Shown here in pieces: positions 10,301 through 22,300 of a stretch of DNA of 64,000 bases. Both the position numbers and the translations under genes were made by a program. The stretch lies in NCBI GenBank assembly GCA_022606425.2, contig JAHDVF020000739.1, positions 620,001 through 684,000 of the forward strand, given 5' to 3'. This DNA is from Lepidostoma basale. Its lineage: Eukaryota > Arthropoda > Insecta > Trichoptera > Lepidostomatidae. A model generated the notes under the pieces. It ran no database searches, was not told the DNA's origin, and saw only the letters and a list, made by a program, of their open reading frames with translations. Numbering within the stretch: the first letter of the stretch is position 1; each line of letters begins with the position of its first letter.

Positions 10301-13300
10301 ATGTTCCTACTGACAACTCAACAGCCACAGACTTAATATTTGCCAAAAGTATCATAAGAATAAAACTATCTTCTCTTCTATTAGTGTCATGGCAGGTTAC
10401 CTCAAATTGACTATCGTTTGAGAATAATTTATTTATCATTTCTTTATTGAGGTTAAAAATATATTACCCTCGTGAGGCTCCGTAGCGAAAGGTAAAAAAC
10501 TTAAAAAAAAAATAAACATTTTGAAGGTATACAAATACTTGTAGACAAATACTGGATTTAACCCATTGCGGGTTAATCATTTTTAAGGATTAATTGTATC
10601 TCAATAGAGACGAAGATGTAAATTGTTTTCTGGGAACAGAATATGGTGGTCGAGGCGCTTACACGACTTATGACCTGTCATTGATTGGGTTAAGCGATCG
10701 CTTTATGTTAACAACATTCCCCATTCCGCTCTTCTTGCGACTACCACGTCTGACAATTTTTTGGAAGATGTATATATGCTACAATGTTGAGAAACACACA
10801 GGGCTTTCGGTGACCAGCTTATGTCACAAAAAACACACGTGATATAAACATTTCAAAGAAGGCAGGGAAGGCATTGAAGACAAAAATTGCCCTGGACGAC
10901 CATCAACATCAACTGATGAACAACTCGTCAAAGATTTGGTGGTTAAAAATCGTCGATTGACAATTAGAGAACTGGCTAGTTCTGTTAACATTTTTTTTTC
11001 TTTTCATTTGGATCCAGACCATTTTGAAAGATTTTTTGTGCCTGAAAAGAGTAAAATATGGTTTGGTGCTAAAAATACTATTTTGAAAAAACAGCGTCGC
11101 GTTGAAATCTGTGAAACAATGCTCAAATGCCAAAAATTCAACTCAAATCGTTTCACAACCATCGTATTTGCCTGATTTAGCACCGTGTGACTTTTGGCTA
11201 TTCGCTACCGCTCCGGAGACACCGTTTTGACACGATTGAAGTGATAAAAATTGAATCGCTGCGCGCTTTAAAGGCCATTCCGAAAATCTACTTTAACAAT
11301 TGTTTCCAGGATTAAAAAAAAGAAGTTGGATATTGTATCGGGAGGGAAGTACTTTGAAGGCGATGAAATAGATTTAGAATAATGAATAAAGATTTTAAAT
11401 TTATTCTATATACGCCATACTTTGTGTTATTATGATGGTTTATTTATGTTTGTCTTTTTTATACACTTTGTATTTACAACACTTTTATTAAAAATAAAAT
11501 TATATAGATATGTTTCGGACGAACTGTAAGTTTACCTGAACCCCATTAAGAACTTCAAATTATTATTTTAAATTTTAAATTGAATCATAAAATAAGTTAT
11601 AAAAAAGCATAAACATTCCAAAATAAATCTTTATAATATCTGTCAGATCTTGTAAACAACAACAATTTTATAACATTTTTATAAATATGTATCTTTACTG
11701 AAGAAGGACTGTTCGTCCGAAACATGTCTATATAAGTTTATTTTTAATAAAAGTGTTGTAAATACATTGTATATAAAAAAGAAAAATAGAAATAAAATAT
11801 TTTAAAAGTCATAAAAAAATTCACCTTATATTTTGATCACAGTAGCCTATATACACATGTCACTCTTAAAAAATTATATATCACATATTAAATACGCATA
11901 CCTATGTTTTAATTTATTTTAAAACGTCACACCATAAATAAATTGAATAATACGAAATAATAAAATATGTTTATAAACTAACTAACTAACTAACCATCAC
12001 GCCGTCTCCCCGAAAGGGTAGGCAGAAAGAATGGACTGCCACACTTTAATCGATGCGGCACCCCATCCTTCTCTTTTCGCCATCGCGAGAGACGCGGTGT
12101 GATGGGTTGCGAACCTCATCGCCACCAAAAGGCATCTCCCGCGCGCACTTCGATCGTTCAACGCCTACATAATAAATCTAAAACAAATTATCTGTAATAC
12201 AATAATATAAAAAAAAAATAACAAAGAAAAATAATTTAACACATATTGTTATTTTAGATGGAGCACTTGTCGTCAGCTGGACGATCCGGACATTTGTGTT
12301 TATTTAATTTTTATTCCACGTTATCCACTGTTTTTTTAAATTTACTGTAATTAGGCACTTAAAACAATCCAACACCAGCAAGAACTTAAAAACTTTATTG
12401 AAGAATTTATTCAAATTGTCATTGGAACAAATGAAAAATTTATTTTTACACCTGTCAAAATTCTTTTTATAAACGAAAAAACTTATATAATTTTAACACC
12501 AAAACATATAAATATGTTTATCTTAATGCATATTTCAATTCTCAATTATACGAGTATGTGGCATTCGCACTCACCTGTATTACAAATTATATACGTTATA
12601 TTAACGTGACATGAAACCAAACTGATAAAAATTAAAAACGACAAAAATCTGACAGTGGAAATAAAACAAATAAATACCACAAATGGAGTTATATTAAATC
12701 AAATTTTCAAATTCTTGTGCGAGTGCCTACCTTTCACGTTTGATATTCGTTTTAGCCAGATAAGTACCATGACTTTGCTTTGCAGCACTGCGCAAATCTC
12801 AACAATTGACGAAAAATATTTTTTTTGTTTTATTTTTTATTCTATTGAATAGATTTGTTTATTATGATTGTAAGTCCATTGTTTTGGCCGAAACACTATG
12901 ATACTAAAACATTATTAACTGTCAAAATTTAACTCTGTTTTATGGTACCACATTTTTTATTCTTTTTCGCGATAGCTGTTTCGCCAACCGATGTTGGCAT
13001 TATCAAGTGTCACAATTTTTTTTTCGTTTTGACAGCAAAAAAAAACTGTCAAAATGAAAAAAATATTGAAACACCTGATGATGCCAACATCGGTTGGTGA
13101 AACAGCTGTTGCGATTTTTTTGTTGTTTTTATTTTATAGTTTGTATAAAATTTAAAACATGTTTTATGGTACCACAATTTTTATTTCCGAATTTGTATCT
13201 TTGCCTCTCCTGTGCTTCCCGCTGCACCTATATACCTGTGGTTTCTTATAATGTATTGTATTGAAATGTGTTAACTATCCTGTCACCTCCAGGATACAGC

Positions 13301-16300
13301 TATTGAGAGGCCAGTCAGAGACTCGATTTGATCGGACCAGCGGCTTCATAGCCATCTTCGGGCTATGTAAAATATTTTAACACTCTCTAAGGGTTCGGCC
13401 ACACCGGAGTGCCATAGTAGGAGTTAAGGCGAACCAACGTGTGGCGTACCATGGGACCGGCCACACTATACGCTTCGAGCCACAGTGCGTGATCACAAGC
13501 CACCTGTGTCTTGGCTCCTACTTTGGCACTGCGGTGTGGCCGTACCCTAAGACTACACCCGCGAGAGTCTTGCTCTGATGCCCAGGTCAAGGATAAACTG
13601 GTTCGTTCTCTTTCGCCGTCCATAGTATTCGAAACGTATATTAACATTCATGATCACCACCATATCTCGAAAACAACAATTTTGGACCATAAAAGAATAT
13701 GGAGAATATAAGGGTTCATTTGTCCTTGTAAGTGAAAAGCAAAATCAATATTATTTTAATTACTAAACACATATAATATGATACGCGTAGAACATGGTGC
13801 ACGTGTGATATTTCACGAAGGCGTTAATTGTTATTCGCGACTGTGCCCTTGGGCCGCGAGCAAGGTCGTGGAATTTATTTGCTTACAATGTCGCCCCACT
13901 TATTACGAATTCAATGTTACCCCATCAGCCAGCACTGCGAGTACACAGGTACAGGCTTAGGGCTGAAGTATGGGGGTTGCATAATGTAATAACCCACCCT
14001 GTGATGGCACTCAAAACCCGAATACATCCAAGAGTCCAACAACGTATCGGAAAATTGTAACAAGGTGACTAACCGTCACGCCCCTGAAGGGGTAGACAGA
14101 GAGGAAGGACTACTACTCTGCTTTATCATGTTTTTCGAGTATCTTCTTCTTCTTCTTCTTCTCCGGCGCTACAACCCTTTGTGGGTCTTGGCCACTTCCA
14201 AGAAACGTCTCCATCCCGTCCTATCTCTGGCCGCCACCTCCCAGTCTTGCGGCTCCAGGACCCGACACCGACAGGATCTGCCACGGCACCATCCAGCCGT
14301 CGCAGTCTCGGCCTACCGATGCTTTTTCGCCCTGCTGGATTGTCATACAACACTCTTTTGGGGGGCTCCAGATCTCTCATGCGGTGCAAGTGCCCTAGCC
14401 AGCGCAGTCTGTTAATCTTTATAAACTTGACCACGCTGACGTCCTGGTATAGATCCTAGAGCTCTGTGTTGTATCTCTTTCTCCACGTCTGACCATCCTT
14501 AATGGGTCCGAAGATTCTGTGGAGGATCTTCCTTTCGAAGCAGTTTATTTTTCGAGTATCTCCTACAATTTAAAATTTGAATTACGGAAATTGGAAAATT
14601 GTTATATTGAAAAACTAATGTTGCATATAAAGGGTCTTTCATTAAGCGCTTTCTTATCTTTAAATTCAAATAAAACAAAGTCTGTGTAATATATCGAAAA
14701 TTTGCATACTTTCGAAAGGCCTATTAATGCCATTATGTATGGAATACAACATTGTTCAAATATCTGCCGCGGCTTCTCTGGGTGGCGCGCATCTGAAATG
14801 TCCAATTTTCCATGACTCTGGCGCATAAATCAGGCTGAATTTGACCGATGGCATGGGTTATGTTGGCTTTGAGGGCCGCTGTGGATTGTGGCTTGTTCGC
14901 ATAGACCGACTTAAGAAAAGCCCACAGTAAAAAGTCTAACGGTGCCAAATCGCACGATCTCGGTGGCCAGTTCACATCACATCCACGTGAAATGACCATG
15001 CCCTCAAATAGCTGGTGCAATCCAATGTGGCATGAGCTGTGTGGCACGCCGTCCTATTGAAACCACATGTCGTTGGTGTCCATATCATCCTATTCAGACC
15101 AAAATAAATTGGTAATAATCAACCTATAGCGCTCGCCGTTGACAGTGATGGCCTGGCCAACGTCGTTCTCAAAGAAATATGGACACACGACGCCGCCAGC
15201 TCAAAATCCACACCAAACAGTGACTTTTTCGCGATACATTAAACGCTCTTGGATCTAATGTGGATTGGTATCGTTCAAAATTCATCAATTTTAGTTATTG
15301 ACATACCCATTCATGCAGAAATGGGCCTCATCGCTGAAGATGATTTTTAGATTAAAATTAGGGTCAGTTTCCAACTGCTCCAGAGCCCATTCAGCTAACA
15401 CACGTCGGCGTCGTTGTCTATGGTCCTGAGTCAGTTGAATTTTGCATACTTTGCCTACCCCTGCGGAGAAACGGGGTGATGGTTTGTTTGTTTGTTTAGA
15501 ATACCGTTATAATATTGAAAACAATTCTCGGGCTCCATAGTGACGTGTTATTTTATTCGTATATTGAATTCCACAAACCTTGTTCACGTGTTCTACTTTT
15601 GTAGCCTCGCTCGAGTACGCGGGTAGGTACTGTATTCAAATTTTAAACCTGCGGAAGAATTCTGAATCGATTTTTCAACACATTAGGCGGCAAATATTCG
15701 GCCAGTCAATAAATCATAAAACTCGAGATGCCCACAGGAAATGGCTCCAGGAATATCGTCCGCGCTGCATCGCGTCTATAAAGAGTACCCTTAACACATT
15801 ATACGCCGGTGTTACTAAGTATTTAAAAGAAAAATAATTTTTAAAACGAAACTAAATTTAGAAGAAGACCGAGGAAAACGTGGCACTATCAAATAAATCA
15901 AATATTGAATGTCAGAGAAATCGATTCCATTTACATCGTTAACATATAATTTTTTTACCATTCTTTCTTCATTCATTCTTTCCACATGTCCAAACCATCT
16001 TAATGATCCTTTTATTATTTTGTTCATAACACCATCATTCGCACCGCATTCACTTCTTATATTTTCATTCGACACTCTATCATACACAGAGTATCCACTA
16101 GAGATCTCATTTCTACTGCATTTATTCTATTTTTTCTACCAAATTAATCAATTACTAAAAAGCGGCCACTAGACGTGCGTGCATGGTACGATGTATGAAT
16201 ATATAATGTAGAGGAAACCCGAGAGGTATGCCAGGACAGAGCATTGTGGCGATTCATCCTCTCTGCCTACCCCTCCGGAGAAATGGCGTGATGGTTAGTT

Positions 16301-19300
16301 TAGTTAGTTAGTTTGTAAAAACTCTTGATAAATATTCAAGTACTTAATTGTCCAATTAAAATTATAATGGCAATTACTAAATTTTAATGAACAAAAATTT
16401 AACCGTGTTTTTCGTTTCCCGCATACAATGTGTTAATATTAATATTAGTAAAAGAGGGCATATAATGTACTGTGCATGCAGTTGTGGGATATGAAGTGAA
16501 GAATATGCACTTGCCTACAGTGTTTACGGAAATGACTTTCCCTAATAACATCACGGCATACTGTGGACTAGCAATATCAAATAATGCACCAAAATGTCTT
16601 GGCTTATCTGAGATGGAGGAAATTGCTAGTGCAATTTTGAAATTGGGTAAATCTACGATTATTACAAAAGGTTTCGTTTTTCGTCTTTTGAGTATTAGAA
16701 AATGCAATTGATTTTTTTTCATTGTTCTCAAACAACCATGTAAAAACTCCATAATAATTAATTAATGTAAATGAAAATTTATTCTATGTTCGCCATACTT
16801 TGTGTTGTATTATAAATAAATTAATAGTATCGTATATACGAAATATATAAAAAAGAAGAAAAAAAAAACATGTAAATAAAAAATTATGTTTTCTAGAAGT
16901 TTGATTATATTTTATGGGAATCACCTGTTTCACTTTGTTGTCATTATCAAATTAAACATTTAATAATGCTTTAGACACCTTTGGTATTAATTAAATATTA
17001 TATTTATTTGGTGTTCTTGTACCGACCATTATGTATGGAAGCGAAGAATGGAACTGACAAGGATGAAAGTGAATAAATGCAGTAGACAAGAGATCTCTTA
17101 GAAGAATGTGTGAATTTATCTGTGTATGATAGAGTGTCGAATGAAAATATAAGAAGTTAATGCGGCGCGAATGATGGTGTTATGAACAAAATAATGAAAG
17201 GATCATTAAGATGGTTAAAACACAACGGCCGCATTCACTTCTTATATTTGCATTTGACACTCTATCATACACAGATTTACCACACATCCGTCTTGGAGAT
17301 CTGATTTCTACTGCATTCATTCAACTTGTGTCCTTCTTTTTCAAGTTACATGCTTCAGATAATCAAATGGTTTCACTGAAATCTCTTAATGGAAGATCAT
17401 TTTAAATTTTACGATGTTTTTTTAATTACTTCCATTTCAGTCTTTATTTCGACAGCGACCGGTTTCGCCAGGTTCGCTGGCATCGACAGATTGGTAGAGT
17501 AGGTCAGGTAGTACAGGTAGTAGGCCAGTCTGTCGATTCCAGCGAGCCTGGCAAAACCGGACGCTGTCGAAATAAAGACAAAAGTGGAAGTAGTTAAAAA
17601 AACATCGTTTTATTTATGTTACTTGGTTATAGAAAAACAACCCATAGAACAGGTCAAGACCTTCAAGTATTTAGGCATAGCTCTGGTGGGAGGAGCTGAT
17701 CTGCCGGAAGAAATACAAGTAAACAAGGCAGCTACAATCTCTGGCGCTCTAAAATCCACAATGTGGAAAAACAAAGACATGGCTATTAAGAGTAAGATAA
17801 GAATTTATAAAGCATGCGTAAGACCAATAATAACATATGGCGTCGAAGCAAGGGCAGACACAGTAAGGACCAAACAAGTTTTAAGGACTTCCGAAATGAA
17901 GACACTGAGGACGATAGCAGGCAAGACACTGAGAGAGCGCGTGAGGAACACCAGAATAAGAGAGATATGTGAGGTTGAGAATATTCTAAGATGGAGCAGA
18001 CAGCTAAAAAAGGACTGGTACGGTCATGTTCAAAGAATGGACACCACCAGACTCCCCTATATTGCATTGCATAATCAGCCTAATGGGACTCGTCCTCGTG
18101 GAAGACCCACTAGAGATGGAAGGACAGCTGGGAATCTACCTCACAGGAGGATCAACACTCTGGAGAACAAACAACAAAGGTCTACAACAAGGAAGAAGAA
18201 GTTTTGTTTAATTATTATTTTACATGCTTCACTTCCATACATAAGGTTCGGCACAAGAACACTATTGTGCACTGCCATTTTAACTTTTAATATGATAATT
18301 ATTCAACATTTTGAATGTATACAAATACTTGTAGACAAATACTGGATTTAACTCGTTGCGGGTTAATCATTTTTAAGAATTAATTGTATCTCAATAGAGA
18401 TTTAAATTGTTGAAAGATGTCAATTGATTTTTTTATTATTTGGAAATAGAATATGGTGGTCGAGGCGTTTACAGGACTTTTGACCTGTCATTGGTTGGGT
18501 TGAGCGATCGCTTCATGTAATACAACATTCCCCATTCTGCCCTTCTTACGACCACCACGTCTGACAAATTTTTCAAAGATGTATATATGCTACTACGTTG
18601 AGGAACACTTCAGATATTTTTGTTCAATCTACACTAGCGCCATCTATTATAATTAGGTTACCACCATATTCTGTTTAAAAAAATAACATTTTACATACCC
18701 GGCTTCTAACAATATGTTAGGCGACAGCCTTCGCATTGTGTTAATAAGGTAGTTTGCTAAATGCCGAAAATCATTCTCCATAGATGGCGTTAGTGGGTCG
18801 GTTGTATAGGTTAATTCTTGAAAAAATTCACAAGTGCAACCAAATCTACATAGATGGCTGACTGAAACTGACACGTGAAGATAAATATGGATTTTGAAGT
18901 ATATATACTCGTACATCTTCCAAAAATTTGTCATGCATGATCACAATAACAAAGGTGGAATGGGGAATGTTGTAATTACATAAAGCGTGCGCCTAACCCA
19001 ACCAATGACAGGTCATAAGTCCTGTAAACACCTTGATCATCCATGTTCAGTTTCCAGTTTACGTCTTCGTCTATATTGAGATACAATTAAAAATTTAAAA
19101 AAAAAAAAAAAAAACATTTTACATCTTCGTCTCTGAGATACAATCAATCCTTGATAATTATTCTGTAACATTGTTTTAAAACAGTGTATAGAGTTCGATA
19201 TCGACCTTAACCTTCCCACTCTCGGTACCCACACGACTTTATAGACTTCCCGGGGGTTTCCTGCCGCCCGAAGGGGGTCCCGGTGGGGCTAACAGAGGCC

Positions 19301-22300
19301 TGCCCTTGTGTGGGCGCCCGGCACCTACCCCTACACACATCCTACAGCCTACGAACAGCCCACGGAATAACCTACAAACGTCCATTCTAACTGCCTACAA
19401 AATATGAAGAGTGATATACAGGCTGTACTTGTGCCGACCCTTATGTATGGAAGTGAAGCATGGAACTGTCAAAAGAAGGATGAAATTAGAATAAACGCAG
19501 TAGAAATGAGATCTCTAAGACGAATGTGTGGTAAATCTGTATATGATAGAGTGTCAAATGCAAGTATAAGAAGTGAATGCGGTGCGAATGATAGTGTTAT
19601 GAACAAAATAATGAAAGGGTCGTTAAGATGGTTTGGAAACATGGAAAGAATGAGTGAAGACAGAATGGTGAAGAAGGTATATGTAAACGTGCAAAATGGA
19701 TCGGCCATGTAATACGTCAAAAAGGTCTCTTGCATGCCATAATGGAGGGTATGACCGAGGGGACAAACTCTAGGGGACGCCCACGCCGAGAGAACCTGGA
19801 GGACCTGTTGGTGGACGTGCGCTGCTCATCATATGAAGATTTCAAAAGAGCCGCACAAGACAGGGAAAAATGGAATAGAAGAATAGAAGAAATTGCTGCA
19901 AACCAATCCCAGGATTTAAACTTTCTAACTAAAAACCTCGACTCCGTACTCCATTTACACCGTTAACGTATACTTTTTTTAACCATTCTTTCTTCACCCA
20001 TGCACTCCATATGTTCGAATCAATGCAGCGATCCTTTCATAATTTTGTTCATAATACGTTCTTTCGCTCTACATTCCTTTCTAATATCAGCATTTGAGAT
20101 TCTGTCGTACGTCGCACTTACGTGGATTGTTAAGAATTAGCCGGTCGTAAGTCAAATTTCAAAATCGATGTTAAAAATACCAAAAAAATCCTAGATCCAT
20201 AGAAATGTCCCAGTAACAATAATTGACTATCCCCAACCTCGAATCTTTTACCATGTGCGCACGCAAGTGGTTGAAACATGTCCGCCTAACGAAGTGCACG
20301 TCGTCATTGTTCTTAGCGCTCTCAGTATAAACATTTAACAAGGAGAATTTTGCCTTGTCCACCTAATATTTCGAAGTTATCGTTATGGATTCGAATAACT
20401 CAGGTAATGATCAATATTTTTTGATATGTTTAACATACTTTAAAAGTTATTTTATATTATTTGTAGAACCTCAAAAAAAGGTGGTCTAGTAATGAAATTT
20501 TTACTTAATTTTCAAGTTTATAAGACATTTTTTTATATTATCGCGTCCTATCGCGTAATGTTTGTTCCTGTATTGTATACATCTTATATTTGACTAATTA
20601 ATGACATAAAATTTGGTTGCGGATAGCTGCGGTTGACCAAATTACAGTTATTTTTTTAAAAAGGATGACATCACTTTTTTTTATCAACTTTTTCTTAAAA
20701 TGTAATAAAGTGTGATTTTCTCTATTTTAGGTATATCTGATACATTGGGTACAAAAACCATAAGCTGTAAATATCTTTACGATCAAATGCAGCAACAAGA
20801 TTTACCTAATTTAGATGAAAAAATTAAATATCTAGAAAATCACCTATTGTCCTGTTGTGGTGACACTCCAGATAATCTAAGCAGTTTCAAACAAAGATTT
20901 GCATATTTTAAAACACCAATGAAAGAAAAATGGTCGAAAGCCCATAGAAAAGAGGCAATGTTTCTTAAAACTCATGAAAAGTGGTTAGAAGGAACATTTG
21001 AACTTGAAAGCAAACAAGCAAACTCGACCAGGTCGGCCTTCTAAATCATTTGAAGATTCTAGTGAGAGGATTAAAAGAAGAACAACGGAGGAAATACGTT
21101 ATTCGCTTAATAAAGAAGTAATCGTTCATGCAGCGCAAACAACATTACAGGCTCGAGGGAAAAGGGATGCTTCGAAAATACTACGGGAAATATAACGATT
21201 TGATGAATATGCCATGGCAACTGCGAAATTGTATGTCGAGTTATATAGTTGGCACCCAATGACTCCGACCTTGCATAAAATATTGATTCATGGTGCAGTT
21301 GTAATTGAAAATGCCTTATTACCCATAGGACAGTTGTCGGAAGAGGCAGCAGAAGCCAGAAATAAGCACTTTCGATTATACCGCGAAAACTACGCAAGAA
21401 AGTTCTCGAGGGAGGAATGCAACCTTGATATACATATATAATAGATTATTATTGAGTTCAGATCCACTATTAAGTAGCATGAAACAAACAACAAAACGAT
21501 CAAACCAGGTTCATTTTGCCCTGAAACAATGAATATGTGAATACTACCAGCTGACCCTAATACCGAAACCGATATTTCAGACATGGATCAAGATTTGTCC
21601 ATAAATGTATAAACAAATTTAAAATACTTATTTGCACCTCAATTATTAATCTGTAACTAGATTTTTTTTGTTTGTAAAATTTGTAATAAAAAATTAAAAA
21701 TTTCCTCGAGATTTAGTATTTTTTTATATTTTTGGCTGGGAAAAAATATTTTTTTTACTGAGGACAATTTTTTACGATAATATTTATGATTTGAAGTCAA
21801 AATACACCGTAAAATAATTTTGACCGCCTAAATCATTTAAATCCACCTATGTGCGTCGTTCTACCACACATACATCTTAGGGACCTCGTCTCTACCGCAT
21901 TTATTCTGCTCTCATCTTTCTTCTGCCAGTTCCATGCTTCGCTTCCATACATAAGGGTTGGGACTAGAAATAAAATAAAATCTTTCACAATAAATGCCCA
22001 ATATTACTCGTATTTATACAACAGATATGTCGTCACTTGAGAGTAAGGAGGTTCCAACTCTCAAAAGTAAAAAGCTGAGAAAAATGAAGTCAAAGTTTTG
22101 TTGGTTACGGGTGTGTATCTTGGAATAAAAGGGTTCCATCTGAAGCAGATGAAACTCTTTTACTGAGAAACGTGTAAATTTTGTCTGGCAATAGTTGGAA
22201 TAATAAAGATCTAAGTTTAAATGAATCCTTCTTCAGTGAATCGTGTGTTTTGAATGATCAGTTGGAACATGATTATTTTCGTAACATCAAAATGACGATA

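Larger units (their letters stand above)
20114..21854 (+). mobile_element. Unclassified DNA transposon with ~34-bp imperfect TIRs and a spliced ORF
   Basis: Termini: the left end reads GCACTTACGTGGATTGTTAA (20114 on) and the right end, reverse-complemented, GCACATAGGTGGATTTAAAT. Similarity extends to a shared GGTC about 33 bases in. The direct repeat GTC (20111-20113 and 21855-21857) flanks it, a probable 3-bp target duplication. It split a minus-strand LINE A copy whose halves are 19930-20113 and 21855-21965. It carries a two-exon ORF (see next entries) with one frameshift and an in-frame TAA, so this copy is decayed. I do not recognise the protein as any catalytic transposase family. Confidence 0.7.
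19930..21965 (-). mobile_element. LINE A copy split by the 20114-21854 transposon
   Basis: 19930-20113 and 21855-21965 together read as one minus-strand LINE A segment (…GAGATTCTGTCGTAC on one side, GTTCTACCACACATACATCT on the other), which in an intact copy (59780-59830) are adjacent. Confidence 0.7.

Noticed and set aside
12885..13185. Full hammerhead ribozyme with three stems
   Set aside because: Core, stem II and a palindromic stem III can be drawn, but no convincing stem I was found, so it is reported only as hammerhead-like.
14181..14459. Plus-strand Pro/Ser-rich frames
   Set aside because: Antisense of a non-LTR C-terminus ([11 protein letters not shown] on the minus strand).
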